From: Streptomyces griseoaurantiacus
GTDB taxonomy: Bacteria; Actinomycetota; Actinomycetes; Streptomycetales; Streptomycetaceae
DNA length: 35,437 bases
Direction: 5' to 3'
Assembly (NCBI GenBank): GCA_014656015.1
Contig: BNBP01000073.1
Span: forward strand, 1-35,437
A program made the translations under genes and the position numbers. Shown here in pieces: positions 23,088 through 31,708 of the stretch; within the stretch, counting starts at the first letter, position 1, and the number at the start of each line of letters is the position of its first letter. A model generated the notes under the pieces. It ran no database searches, was not told the origin of the DNA, and saw only the letters and a list, made by a program, of their open reading frames with translations.

Positions 23088-26000
23088 GTGAACAGCGATC
23101 GGAACGGGTTCGGCGGGGGCTGGGCCACACCCGACGACGACCAGTCCGACGCCGAGTCCGCCATCGAGATGACGGGCGAGTTCACCATCGACTACGCGGC
23201 GCCCGCCTGGTACACGCAGAACGCCTCGGGCGGATCGGAGGAGACCGCGGAGGCCGACGGGGACGACTCCGGTGCGGCGGTGAGCCCTGCGGCCGAGGGC
23301 GCGGACGCGGGAGCGGGAGCGGCCGGATCCGCTGTGCCCTCCGCTGTGCCCTCGGCCGGTGCCGGGGTGGCGGCCGCGCCGCTGCCCTCGCCCGCGCCGA
23401 TGCCGGTCCCGCCCTCGGCTCCCGTGCCTCCGCCCGCGCCGACGACGGCTCCCGTGCCGGGTCCTCCCGTGCCTCCGGTGCCCGCCGCCGCGCCCGCGCC
23501 GGCCGCGCCCCCCGCTCAGGCCGCTCCCCCGGTGCCGCCCGCCGGTGACACCGCCGAGGCCTCGAACGTCTCCTCCGGGGACGGTTTCCCCGTGTGGACG
23601 CCGCCGACCGCGCCGCCACAGGCGGAGGAGGCCGGGAACACAGACGCCGGAAGCACGGACACCGGAAGCACGCACACCGGCGGTACGGACGCCGGAAGCG
23701 CCGTCACCGAGGCCGGCGAGGCCGAGCCCGGTGGAGGTCTCGGGGGCGGCGCGACCATGAGGTTCTCCTCGGCGGCGCTCAAGCACGCACTGGAGGAGCG
23801 TGCACCCGCCGAAGCGGCCACGCGGACGGAGGAGGCCGGTGACAGTGCTGCCTCGCCTTCGGCCCCGGCCCCGGTCCCGAGCCCGGCTCCGGTTTCGGCT
23901 TCTGCTTCTGCTTCTGCTTCTGCTTCTGCATCCTCGAGGGGGTCCGAGGAGGACGGTCAGGCCGGGAACGAGGCGGCGGAGAGCCCCGCTTCGGCGACCC
24001 ACGACTCCGCCGGGACCCCCGGATCGGGTGACTTCCAGCTCAGTGCGCCGAACGAGGGTGCCGTCCCGGAACCGGCGGAAACCGAGGCGGCCACGAGGCC
24101 CGAGCGGTCCGGCGGCTCCGGCAGCGCGAGTGCGCCTTCCGGCCCGCCTTCCGTCAGTGCGGACTCCCGGAACGACGAGGCACAGGCCGCTCCCGGTGAG
24201 GCCGCCTCAGAACCGGGATGGATGCCTCCGCCGGTACCCGGTACCGCGCTGCCCCCGCTGCCGCCCGCCTACCAACCGGCGGCGCCCGCGCCCGCGCCGA
24301 CGGCTCACTGGACCGGTGCGCCGCAGCCCGGCGCTCCCGTGCCGCCCGCGGCCTCGCCCGCGCAGCCGCAGGGCGGACCGGGTCCGGAGCAGGCTCCCAC
24401 CGGTCCGGGACAGCAGGCCGTGCCCCCGCAGCAGCCACCGCAGGCACCGCAGGCGGCTCAACCGGCTCAGCCACCGCAGGCACCGCAGTCGGCTCACCCT
24501 GCTCAACCGGCTCAGCCGCCGCAGGCACCGTCGGCACCGTCGGCACCGCAGCAGCCGCCCGCCGGCTGGAACCAGGCGGCGCCGCCCGCCGCGCCCGGCC
24601 CGCAGCAGGGGTACGGCTTCCCGCAGCCCCCCGCACAGCCCGGTCCCCAGGGGCAGCCGCCGGCCCAGCCGGGGTACGGCTTCCCGCAGCCTCCGGCACA
24701 GCCGGGACCGCAGCCCGGGGCGGAGCCGGCAGCACAGCCGGGAGCGCAGTCGCCCGGCCCTGCCGCTCCGCAGGCCGGCTACGGATTCCCGCAACAGGGC
24801 GCGCCGGTGCCCACGCCGGGTGGTTACGGCTTCCCGCAGCCCCCCGCGCCGCAGGCCGGGCCGGCCGGTGCCCCGCCCGCCCAGCCCACTCCTCCCGCAC
24901 CGCACGCCCAGTTCGAGCAGGGCCCCGCGGCTCCGCCGCCCGGCTTCCCCCCTGCGGGCCCCCAGCCGCACCCCCAGCCCGGCGGGTACGGCTTCCCGCA
25001 GTCTCCCGGCGAGCCCGGCGCTCAGGGGCAGCCGCCGCAGCCCCCGCAGCAGGCGCAGCCGCAGCCCGTGCAGCAGCCGCAGCCGCCCGTCGACCCGCGC
25101 GCCGGTGCCGCCTGGCCGCAGCCCGTGCGGCACGACCAGCGTCAGCCCACCAACCCCGGTGCGGCACCGCTCGGTTACACGGCCGCTGTCGAACTGTCCT
25201 CGGACCGCCTGCTCAACAACAAGAAGCAGAAGGCCAAGAGCAGTCGCCCCGCCGGGGGCGGTGGCCGCTTCAAGCTGGGCGGCAAGAAGGAAGAGGCCGA
25301 GCGGCAGCGGAAGTTGGAGCTCATCCGCACGCCCGTCCTGTCCTGCTACCGCATCGCGGTCATCAGTCTCAAGGGCGGCGTCGGCAAGACGACCACCACG
25401 ACCGCGCTCGGGTCGACCCTCGCCACCGAGCGGCAGGACAAGATCCTCGCGATCGACGCCAACCCGGACGCCGGCACGCTCGGACGCCGGGTGCGCCGGG
25501 AGACGGGGGCGACCATCCGGGACCTCGTCCAGGCGATCCCGTACCTCAACTCGTACATGGACATCCGGCGGTTCACCTCCCAGTCGCCCTCCGGGCTGGA
25601 GATCATCGCCAACGACGTCGACCCGGCGGTGTCCACGACGTTCAACGACGAGGACTACCGGCGCGCGATCGACGTGCTCGGCAGGCAGTACCCGATCATC
25701 CTGACCGACTCGGGCACGGGGCTGCTGTACAGCGCCATGCGGGGCGTGCTCGACCTCGCCGACCAGCTCATCATCATCTCCACGCCGTCCGTGGACGGGG
25801 CGAGCAGCGCGAGCACGACGCTGGACTGGCTGTCCGCGCACGGGTACGCGGACCTGGTGTCGCGGTCCATCACCGTCATCTCCGGGGTGCGCGAGACCGG
25901 AAAGACGATCAAGGTGGAGGACATCGTGTCGCACTTCGAGACGCGGTGCCGAGGAGTCGTCGTCGTGCCCTTCGACGAGCACCTCGCGGCGGGGGCCGAG

Positions 26001-26336
26001 CTCGACCTCGACATGATGCGGCCGAAGGTGCGGGAGGCCTACTTCACGCTGGCCGCGATGGTGGCCGAGGACATGTCGCGGCATCAGCAGTCGCACGGGC
26101 TGTGGACGTCGGACGGAAATCCGCCGCCGGTGGCCGCGCCGCCGATGCCGGGGCAGCCGTTGCCGGCGTCGCCTCCGGCGCCGGGGTACTACGGCGGAGC
26201 CGGGGCCGGGGCCGGGTATCCGGGGGTGCCGCCGCAGGCGCCGTACGGGCAGCCGGGGGTTCAGCCCCCGCAGCAGCAGCCGGGGGCCGTGCCGCCGGGT
26301 GGGCAGCAGCCGCCGTATCCGCCGGCTCAGCAGTAG
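23088..26336 (+). CDS. EspI-like protein: Pro/Ala/Gln-rich region plus ParA/MinD-type ATPase
   Basis: 1082 aa. Residues 1 to about 700 are low complexity (Pro, Ala, Gly, Gln, Ser), with five GYGFPQ blocks in the second half and TDxGS repeats near 185-205. A basic stretch (NNKKQKAKSS, then RFKLGGKKEEAERQR) leads to an ATPase domain at about 745-1010. It has a deviant Walker A, KGGVGKTTTT (762-771), then ILAIDANPDAGTLG and ILTDSGTGLL, as in the ParA/MinD/SIMIBI class. The C-tail is Pro-rich. ESX-1 EspI of mycobacteria has the same order, a Pro/Ala-rich start then a P-loop ATPase, and is linked to control of secretion by ATP level. GTG at 23088 has an ideal AGGAGG 5 nt upstream. Position and domain order make a regulatory T7SS role likely. 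Confidence 0.85.
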   Translation: MNSDRNGFGGGWATPDDDQSDAESAIEMTGEFTIDYAAPAWYTQNASGGSEETAEADGDDSGAAVSPAAEGADAGAGAAGSAVPSAVPSAGAGVAAAPLPSPAPMPVPPSAPVPPPAPTTAPVPGPPVPPVPAAAPAPAAPPAQAAPPVPPAGDTAEASNVSSGDGFPVWTPPTAPPQAEEAGNTDAGSTDTGSTHTGGTDAGSAVTEAGEAEPGGGLGGGATMRFSSAALKHALEERAPAEAATRTEEAGDSAASPSAPAPVPSPAPVSASASASASASASSRGSEEDGQAGNEAAESPASATHDSAGTPGSGDFQLSAPNEGAVPEPAETEAATRPERSGGSGSASAPSGPPSVSADSRNDEAQAAPGEAASEPGWMPPPVPGTALPPLPPAYQPAAPAPAPTAHWTGAPQPGAPVPPAASPAQPQGGPGPEQAPTGPGQQAVPPQQPPQAPQAAQPAQPPQAPQSAHPAQPAQPPQAPSAPSAPQQPPAGWNQAAPPAAPGPQQGYGFPQPPAQPGPQGQPPAQPGYGFPQPPAQPGPQPGAEPAAQPGAQSPGPAAPQAGYGFPQQGAPVPTPGGYGFPQPPAPQAGPAGAPPAQPTPPAPHAQFEQGPAAPPPGFPPAGPQPHPQPGGYGFPQSPGEPGAQGQPPQPPQQAQPQPVQQPQPPVDPRAGAAWPQPVRHDQRQPTNPGAAPLGYTAAVELSSDRLLNNKKQKAKSSRPAGGGGRFKLGGKKEEAERQRKLELIRTPVLSCYRIAVISLKGGVGKTTTTTALGSTLATERQDKILAIDANPDAGTLGRRVRRETGATIRDLVQAIPYLNSYMDIRRFTSQSPSGLEIIANDVDPAVSTTFNDEDYRRAIDVLGRQYPIILTDSGTGLLYSAMRGVLDLADQLIIISTPSVDGASSASTTLDWLSAHGYADLVSRSITVISGVRETGKTIKVEDIVSHFETRCRGVVVVPFDEHLAAGAELDLDMMRPKVREAYFTLAAMVAEDMSRHQQSHGLWTSDGNPPPVAAPPMPGQPLPASPPAPGYYGGAGAGAGYPGVPPQAPYGQPGVQPPQQQPGAVPPGGQQPPYPPAQQ
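23898..23927. repeat. Five in-frame GCTTCT hexanucleotide repeats
   Basis: GCTTCT occurs five times in tandem and codes for (Ala-Ser)5, residues 271-280 of the EspI-like protein. The T-ending codons are unusual here. The period is six, so slippage would change length without breaking the frame. Confidence 0.85.
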
Positions 26337-26345
26337 GAGTCGGCC

Positions 26346-26431
26346 GGGGGGCGGGGGTGCGCGTGGGGGTTCTCACCCTCGCCGCCCCCCTCCCCCGGGT
26401 TCCGCAGCGCCGACGGGGGCTCCTCCCCCGC
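26346..26431. terminator. Bidirectional terminator between the EspI-like gene and ribF
   Basis: Two GC-rich stems lie between convergent genes. GGGGGGCGGGGGTG (26346-26359) pairs, with a bulge, with 26374-26390. CGGGGG (26415-26420) pairs with CCCCCG (26426-26431) around CTCCT. Either could end transcription in both directions. Confidence 0.6.
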
Positions 26432-26449
26432 CCCCGAAGCTCCCGAACC

Positions 26450-27403
26450 TCAGGAGTCGGTCTGCTCCAGCAGCAGCCGGCGGCAGTGGTCGACGTCCTG
26501 AGTCATCTGAGCCATCAGTGCTTCCAGGGAGTCGAACGTGGCCTGGCCGCGCACGTAGGACTGGAAGTCGACGGCGACGTGCAGGCCGTACAGGTCGAGG
26601 CCGACGCGGTCGATCGCGTAGGCCTCCACCGTGCGTTCCGTGCCGTCGAACTGAGGGTTGGTGCCCACCGAGATCGCCGCCGGCATCGCCTCCTCGCCGA
26701 CGTGCAGCCAGCCGGCGTAGACGCCGTCGGCGGGGATCGCGGTGTGCGGGAGCGTCTCCACGTTGGCCGTGGGGAAGCCGAGCTCCCGGCCCCGCTGGGC
26801 CCCGCGGACGACGACGCCCTCCACGCGGTGCGGGCGGCCGAGGATCTCCCGCGCGCCGGTCATGTCGCCCTCGGCGACCAGCCGTCGGGTGAGCGTGGAG
26901 GAGAACGGTTCGCCGCCGCCCGCCTCACCGCGCACGTACAGGTCCACGACCTCGACCTCGAAGTCGTACGTCCTGCCCTGCTCGGTCAGGAAGGCCACGT
27001 TGCCCGCCGCCTTGTGCCCGAAGCGGAAGTTCGGGCCCTCCACGACCGCCTTGGCGTGCAGCTTGTCGACGAGCACCTTGACGACGAAGTCGGCCGGGGA
27101 GAGCTTCGAGAACTCCTTGGTGAACGGGAGCACCAGCACCGCGTCGACGCCCAGCTCCGCCATGAGTTCGGCGCGCCGGTGATGCGGGGCGAGCAGCGGC
27201 GGGTGGCTGCCCGGGCGCACGACCTCGCTGGGATGCGGGTCGAAGGTGACGACGACCGTGGGCACCCCCAGCTCGCGGGCGCGTTCCACGGCGTGCCGGA
27301 TGATGAGCTGATGCCCGCGGTGGACTCCGTCGTAGGAGCCGATGGTGACGACGCTGCGCCCCCAGTCCTGGGGGATGTCCTCCAAGCCACGCCAGCGCTG
27401 CAC
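26450..27403 (-). CDS. ribF: Bifunctional riboflavin kinase/FAD synthetase
   Basis: 317 aa. It phosphorylates riboflavin to FMN and adenylylates FMN to FAD in the cytosol. The N-terminal FMN adenylyltransferase domain has the nucleotidyltransferase signature GSYDGVHRGHQ, with His28-x-Gly-His31. VVVTFDPHPSEVV and GPNFRFGHKAAG follow, as in the family. The C-terminal riboflavin kinase domain (about 190-310) contains GRELGFPTANV and GVYAGWL. GTG at 27403 is chosen because GAGGAGCGG lies 8 nt upstream and MQRWRGL is a common RibF start. In Streptomyces ribF usually follows truB; here a 961-aa gene lies between. Confidence 0.96.
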   Translation of the reverse strand: MQRWRGLEDIPQDWGRSVVTIGSYDGVHRGHQLIIRHAVERARELGVPTVVVTFDPHPSEVVRPGSHPPLLAPHHRRAELMAELGVDAVLVLPFTKEFSKLSPADFVVKVLVDKLHAKAVVEGPNFRFGHKAAGNVAFLTEQGRTYDFEVEVVDLYVRGEAGGGEPFSSTLTRRLVAEGDMTGAREILGRPHRVEGVVVRGAQRGRELGFPTANVETLPHTAIPADGVYAGWLHVGEEAMPAAISVGTNPQFDGTERTVEAYAIDRVGLDLYGLHVAVDFQSYVRGQATFDSLEALMAQMTQDVDHCRRLLLEQTDS

Positions 27404-27520
27404 TGTGACCGCTCCTCGTCGAACCTGTGTTCGTCTGTCCTGCTCCGCCTCGCACGGAGCTCGCACGGAGGTTGCCTCCTGCGCAGGTCCAAGGGTGCCA
27501 TGCCGGGAGCGCGGGCACGG

Positions 27521-30406
27521 TCACCGGGTGGCCGCCCCGGCGGGGAGGGCGGGGGACGTGCGGTGCGGCAGGGCGCGGCCGGCCTCCCGGGCGCGGGCGC
27601 GCGGCGCGTACCGCACGGCGGCCGCGCGGCGCGCCGGGCGTTCGTCACGCTCCCACCGCTCGACGGCGCGTCGCATGGCGGACGGTTCCTCCTCGGCGAG
27701 TACGGCGAGGAGTTCCTCGCCGCGCGGGTGCGCGCTGTCGGCCAGGGCCTCGGTCAGGTGGTCGAGGGCGCCGTGGCGGTGGGTGTACAGGAGGGCCTGC
27801 GCGGCCGTGGCCACGGTCGCGTGCGGGGTCGCGGGCAGCGGGCGGTCGTCCTCGAACCAGCGGGTGAGCTGCGGTTGCACGGCGGCGGGGTCGGCCGTCA
27901 GCAGCCGGGCGGCGGCGTCCAGGAAGCGGGGGCACGCGGGGTCCCCCGGCGCCCCCGGGGCCGGGTCGGTGACGACCAGCCGGCGCAGCAGGTCGAACCG
28001 CTCGGCGGCGCGCAGGCGGACGGCCTCCCACAACGGTGGTCCCAACTCGGCCGGTACGGGCCGTGCTTGGGCGTAACGGGCGAGGATCCGCCGGGCGAGC
28101 CGGTCGAGCACTGCGGTGTACGGGGTGGCGTCGGGCACCCGGAGCAGGGTCTCGGCGAGCAGGCGGAGGGCCCACCACAGCGGGGTGCCGGGTGGGGGGC
28201 GTAGGTCGGCCGCGGGCGGTTCCGCGGGCATCAGCACCTCCAGGGCGTCGACCAACCGGCCGAGCTGGTAGGTGAGTTCGGCGGTGCCGCGGTCCCGGGC
28301 GAGCAGCAGCAGCGCCTCCACGACCGGGCCGATGCGGTGGGGCGGCACGGAGGGAGCGGGCGGCACGGGCGGTGAGCCCGCCGGCCCGTCCGCCGGGCGC
28401 GCCGCCCCGTACCACTCGGTCCTGGAGGCCGCCGAGTACGAGGCCCCGCGGAGCACGAGGGCGTCCAGCGCGGCCTCCACGTCCAGGTGCATGCCCTGGA
28501 GCCAGTCGCCGAGTTCCTCGTGGGCGAAACGGTGACTGTCGCCCGTGCGGACGAAGAGCCCCTCGGCCAGGACGGCGGGGACCCAGTCGCCCCCCACCTG
28601 GATTCCGGCGCGGGCCGGGGCTCCGGGCCCGGCGCCCGGTCGTGCGGTGGCCCCTCCGGAGAACAGCAGCGCGAAGGAGGCCTCGTCCAGCGCGCCCTGG
28701 CCGGGCCCCAGGCACCGCCGCGCCGCCGCGTGCACCTGCCCGGCCACGTGGGCGGCGAGCCGGCGTACGGCCGTGCCGCGCGGGTGGGCGGGGCCGGTGA
28801 GGCGGGCGGCGACGCGGAGGCAGACGAGGTCGAGGTGGGCGGAGAGGATCTCGTGCCGGTCGGGGCGGCCGCCGGGCTCCGGGCACTCCGCGCGCACCTC
28901 GGCGAGGAGCCGCAGCGTGAGCGGGTGCCGGGCGTCGGCGGGGGCCAGGGCGGTGTCCGGGATGCCGTGGCGCGCACGGACGAGACGGGCCTCGTCGAAG
29001 CTGAGGTCGCCGAGGGCCACGCAGGGCGGGAGGGAGCGTCCCGCGGGCGTCCCCGGCCCGTACAGCAGCGCCCGGGGGAACGCGGCCCCCAGCCGTTCCC
29101 AGTACTCGGGGCGGCAGGCCAGGATCAGGCGGGCGCCGGTGGTCCGCAGCCACGCGGCCGTCGCCGCCGCCCATTCCGGCAGCCGCTCGGCCGACGCGTC
29201 CGGCATCTCCTCCGGTGCGTCGAGCAGGAGCAGCAGGGGGCGTCCGCCCTCGCGGGCGACCCTGGCCAGCCGCTCCGGCCGCAGGTCCTCGGCACACGGC
29301 GTCCCAGGCATCCCGGAAGCCACCGGGGTCCTCGCGCCGCACCCCCCGGGTACGGCGGCGCGGGCCAGTGCGCGGGAGGCCGCGGCGGAGAGCGAGGGGT
29401 CGGCGGCGAGCAGGTCGGAGCCGCGCAGCCACAGGGTGGGCGAGGCCTCCGCCCCGGCGGCACGATGGGCGGCCAGGGCGGCGAGTTCGGTGGTGCGCCC
29501 GCTGCCCGGCGGCCCGACCAGCGCCAGGACGGCCGCTCCCCCGACCTCCGTCCCCTCCGCCGCCTTCGTCCCCTCTGCCGCCTCCGCCCACTCCGGCGCC
29601 TCGGCGGCCCCGTGGGGCCGGTGCGCCCCGGGGGCCGCGAAGGTCTCGAGGTGCCGGGTGACCTCCGCGCGCGGCACCCGCTCCGGGCGCGCCGCTGGCA
29701 CCCGCGGCGCCGACGCGGCCGCCGTCAGCCGTGCCGCGCCCGCGAGGTTCAGATCCGCCCCGTAGGCCGGTACGGTCGCCGCGTTGCGGGCGAGGAGTGC
29801 GGCGAGCGGGCCGTCCGCCCCCGTCAGCGGGAGCGCGAACCCGGCCGTCCGGTGCGCGGTGTGCAGGGTGGTGCCGAGGACGCCGAGGACGGCGCCGGTC
29901 TCCGCGTCGAGCACGGGGCCGCCCGCCGCTCCCCCGCCGGGGCGCAGCGCGTCGGTGCCGGCCGTGCCGAGGGCGAGTTCCAGGGCTCCGTCGAGGAGCC
30001 GGGGTCCGTCCGACGCGGTGTACGTGACGGTGGTCGTGCCGAGGACGCGTGCCTCGCGCCAGCCGCCGGCGGCGATCCGGACGTAGGCGCCCCGGCCGAC
30101 CGCCCTGGGTGCGGCGACCGGCAGGGGGCGCGGGGCTCCCAGGCCCCGGGTGTGCAGAAGGGCGAGGCCGAGTCGTGGCAGCGGGGTGATGGCCGCGCCG
30201 GTGACCTCCGTGACGGCGTCGCCGGCCCGGACGAGCAGTCGGGCGGCGCCGTCGACCGCCTCGTGACTCGTGACGAGGGTGCCCTCGGGGTCCGCGGCGA
30301 AGCCGGTGCCTCGCGGCCGCCCGACCGGATCGAAGATCTGTACGAGGAGATCCGCGGTGGGCGCCGGGTCGTGGAGCCCCGTGAGGGCGCCGTCCCGTGC
30401 CGCCAT
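27521..30406 (-). CDS. Trypsin-fold domain fused to a P-loop (STAND-like) NTPase; protease triad appears degenerate
   Basis: 961 aa, with no signal peptide. Residues about 15-210 have a chymotrypsin-like fold: GTGFAADPEGTLVTSHEAVDG gives His48. Where DLALL is expected the sequence has Gly80 (LGLALLHT), and the GNSGGP site is GGGAAGGPVL with Ala161 in place of Ser. A linker follows, then an ATPase with Walker A GPPGSGRTT (298-306) and Walker B LLLLLDAPEE (Asp396, Glu399-Glu400). The remaining 560 residues are Ala/Leu/Arg-rich helices, perhaps a repeat sensor. Trypsin-STAND fusions are common in actinobacteria and some are proposed in conflict or signalling systems. ATG at 30406 is at the start of the protease-like domain. 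A role in secretion is not indicated. Confidence 0.75.
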   Translation of the reverse strand: MAARDGALTGLHDPAPTADLLVQIFDPVGRPRGTGFAADPEGTLVTSHEAVDGAARLLVRAGDAVTEVTGAAITPLPRLGLALLHTRGLGAPRPLPVAAPRAVGRGAYVRIAAGGWREARVLGTTTVTYTASDGPRLLDGALELALGTAGTDALRPGGGAAGGPVLDAETGAVLGVLGTTLHTAHRTAGFALPLTGADGPLAALLARNAATVPAYGADLNLAGAARLTAAASAPRVPAARPERVPRAEVTRHLETFAAPGAHRPHGAAEAPEWAEAAEGTKAAEGTEVGGAAVLALVGPPGSGRTTELAALAAHRAAGAEASPTLWLRGSDLLAADPSLSAAASRALARAAVPGGCGARTPVASGMPGTPCAEDLRPERLARVAREGGRPLLLLLDAPEEMPDASAERLPEWAAATAAWLRTTGARLILACRPEYWERLGAAFPRALLYGPGTPAGRSLPPCVALGDLSFDEARLVRARHGIPDTALAPADARHPLTLRLLAEVRAECPEPGGRPDRHEILSAHLDLVCLRVAARLTGPAHPRGTAVRRLAAHVAGQVHAAARRCLGPGQGALDEASFALLFSGGATARPGAGPGAPARAGIQVGGDWVPAVLAEGLFVRTGDSHRFAHEELGDWLQGMHLDVEAALDALVLRGASYSAASRTEWYGAARPADGPAGSPPVPPAPSVPPHRIGPVVEALLLLARDRGTAELTYQLGRLVDALEVLMPAEPPAADLRPPPGTPLWWALRLLAETLLRVPDATPYTAVLDRLARRILARYAQARPVPAELGPPLWEAVRLRAAERFDLLRRLVVTDPAPGAPGDPACPRFLDAAARLLTADPAAVQPQLTRWFEDDRPLPATPHATVATAAQALLYTHRHGALDHLTEALADSAHPRGEELLAVLAEEEPSAMRRAVERWERDERPARRAAAVRYAPRARAREAGRALPHRTSPALPAGAATR

Positions 30407-30802
30407 GTTTCCCGTACCTCCCGCCGCGCGTTCGCCCCCGACGGTAGGCGGGTGGTGATCGGCGGAACAGCGTTCAGGGCGAACGCGCCCCCTTCCACAC
30501 CCTCGGTTCACTCCGAGCGCCCGCCCGAAGGGGTGACGGATCGCGCACGGACGGATACATCCTGGTGAGGGGGGAACCGAGGGGGACCGTGGAGCGGTGA
30601 TCAGAAATCACGACGACCTGATCGCCGCTCCACGGGCGTGTCGCGGACGGAAAAGCCGCCGAGCCCGCAAACAACCAGGCCCCCGAGCCTCAAGCCACCA
30701 GGCCCCCAAGCCGCAAAGCCCTCAGGGCCCCGGGGGCCCCGAACCGCACAGTCCCTGGGGCCCCGAACCGCCGAGCCCTCGAGCCCTCGAGCCCTCGAGC
30801 CG
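30407..30802. other. Intergenic region between the 961-aa gene and truB
   Basis: About 396 bp with no credible gene on either strand. It holds the promoter region of the 961-aa gene, a long inverted repeat at 30587-30635, and a GC-rich stretch at about 30675-30804. That stretch is made of imperfect repeats such as GGCCCCGAACCGC and GAGCCCTC and runs into the truB stop. Confidence 0.6.
30587..30635 (-). terminator. Long inverted repeat, possible terminator of the infB-truB operon
   Basis: An 18-bp arm at 30587-30604 (CCGTGGAGCGGTGATCAG) pairs with 30618-30635 with one mismatch, around a 13-nt loop. It lies about 170 bp beyond the truB stop and about 180 bp before the 961-aa start. It could end the upstream operon or act as a regulator site; no U-run follows. 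Confidence 0.5.
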
Positions 30803-30804
30803 TC
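30773..30804. repeat. Four tandem 8-nt repeats at the truB 3' end
   Basis: GAGCCCTC occurs three times, followed by GAGCCGTC, whose end lies in the truB stop codon on the minus strand. Confidence 0.8.
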
Positions 30805-31708
30805 AGCCGAACACGGCCAGACTCTTCGCCTTGCCCTTCTGCTCCTCCACGAGCGCCACGAAGCGCCCCGTCGGGTCGAAGACCGCCACGGGACCGGCCC
30901 CGGCGTACTCACCGGGCATCTCCAGGCGCACGCCGTTGAGCGCGAGCCGCGTGCGCCGCTCGTCGAGGTCCCAGCGGGGGAACGCGGCCGCGGCGGCCTC
31001 GGCGACCGGCAGCACGGTCAGCTCCTTCTGGAGCTGCTCCAGCGTGCGGGCACCGTCGATCCGATACGGCCCCACGCGCGTCCTGCGCAACGCGGTGAGG
31101 TGGCCGCCGACGCCCAGTCCGGCGCCCAGGTCCCGGGCGAGGGCCCGGATGTAGGTGCCGGAGGAGCAGACGACGGAGACGACCAGGTCGAGCACCGGCG
31201 TGCCGTTCTCGGCGACCGCGTCCCGTACGTCGTGCAGGGCGAAGGAGGAGACCGTCACCGGGCGGGCCGGGATGTCGAACTCCTCGCCGTCACGGGCCCG
31301 CTTGTAGGAGCGCACGCCGTTGATCTTGATGGCGCTCACCTTGGAGGGGACCTGCATGATGTCGCCGGTCAGCGCGGCGACACCGGCCTCGACGGCCTCC
31401 CGGGTGATCGCGGAGGCGTCCGCGGACGCCGTGATCTCGCCCTCGGCGTCGTCGGTGAGGGTGCTCTGGCCGAGCCGGACGGTGCCCAGGTACTCCTTCT
31501 CGGTCAGCGCGAGGTGGCCGAGGAGCTTGGTGGCCCGCTCGACACCGAGGACGAGCACGCCCGTCGCCATGGGGTCGAGGGTGCCCGCGTGGCCGACGCG
31601 GCGGGTCCTGGCGATGCCGCGCATCTTGGCGACGACGTCGTGCGAGGTGAAGCCCGACGGCTTGTCGACGATGACGAGGCCGTCGGGCGTGGTGTGCTGC
31701 TGGGTCAT
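30803..31708 (-). CDS. truB: tRNA pseudouridine(55) synthase TruB
   Basis: 301 aa. It makes pseudouridine at U55 in the T-loop of tRNAs. The family start GLVIVDKPSGFTSHDVV is followed by motif II RVGHAGTLDPMATGVL with catalytic Asp45, then YLGTVRLGQSTLTDDAEG, VSAIKINGVRSYKRAR and CSSGTYIRALARDLG. A PUA-like C-terminal domain is present. The ATG overlaps the rbfA stop by 4 bp (ATGA), so it is coupled to rbfA in the infB-DUF503-rbfA-truB operon. Confidence 0.97.
   Translation of the reverse strand: MTQQHTTPDGLVIVDKPSGFTSHDVVAKMRGIARTRRVGHAGTLDPMATGVLVLGVERATKLLGHLALTEKEYLGTVRLGQSTLTDDAEGEITASADASAITREAVEAGVAALTGDIMQVPSKVSAIKINGVRSYKRARDGEEFDIPARPVTVSSFALHDVRDAVAENGTPVLDLVVSVVCSSGTYIRALARDLGAGLGVGGHLTALRRTRVGPYRIDGARTLEQLQKELTVLPVAEAAAAAFPRWDLDERRTRLALNGVRLEMPGEYAGAGPVAVFDPTGRFVALVEEQKGKAKSLAVFG

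Noticed and set aside
24207..26096. 629-aa minus-strand frame opposite the EspI-like gene
   Set aside because: Leu/Arg/Gly repeats mirror the Pro/Gln codons of the real gene; no ribosome-binding site.
28487..30568. 693-aa plus-strand frame opposite the trypsin-NTPase gene
   Set aside because: It is a codon-mirror shadow; the minus-strand product has clear protease-fold and P-loop motifs.
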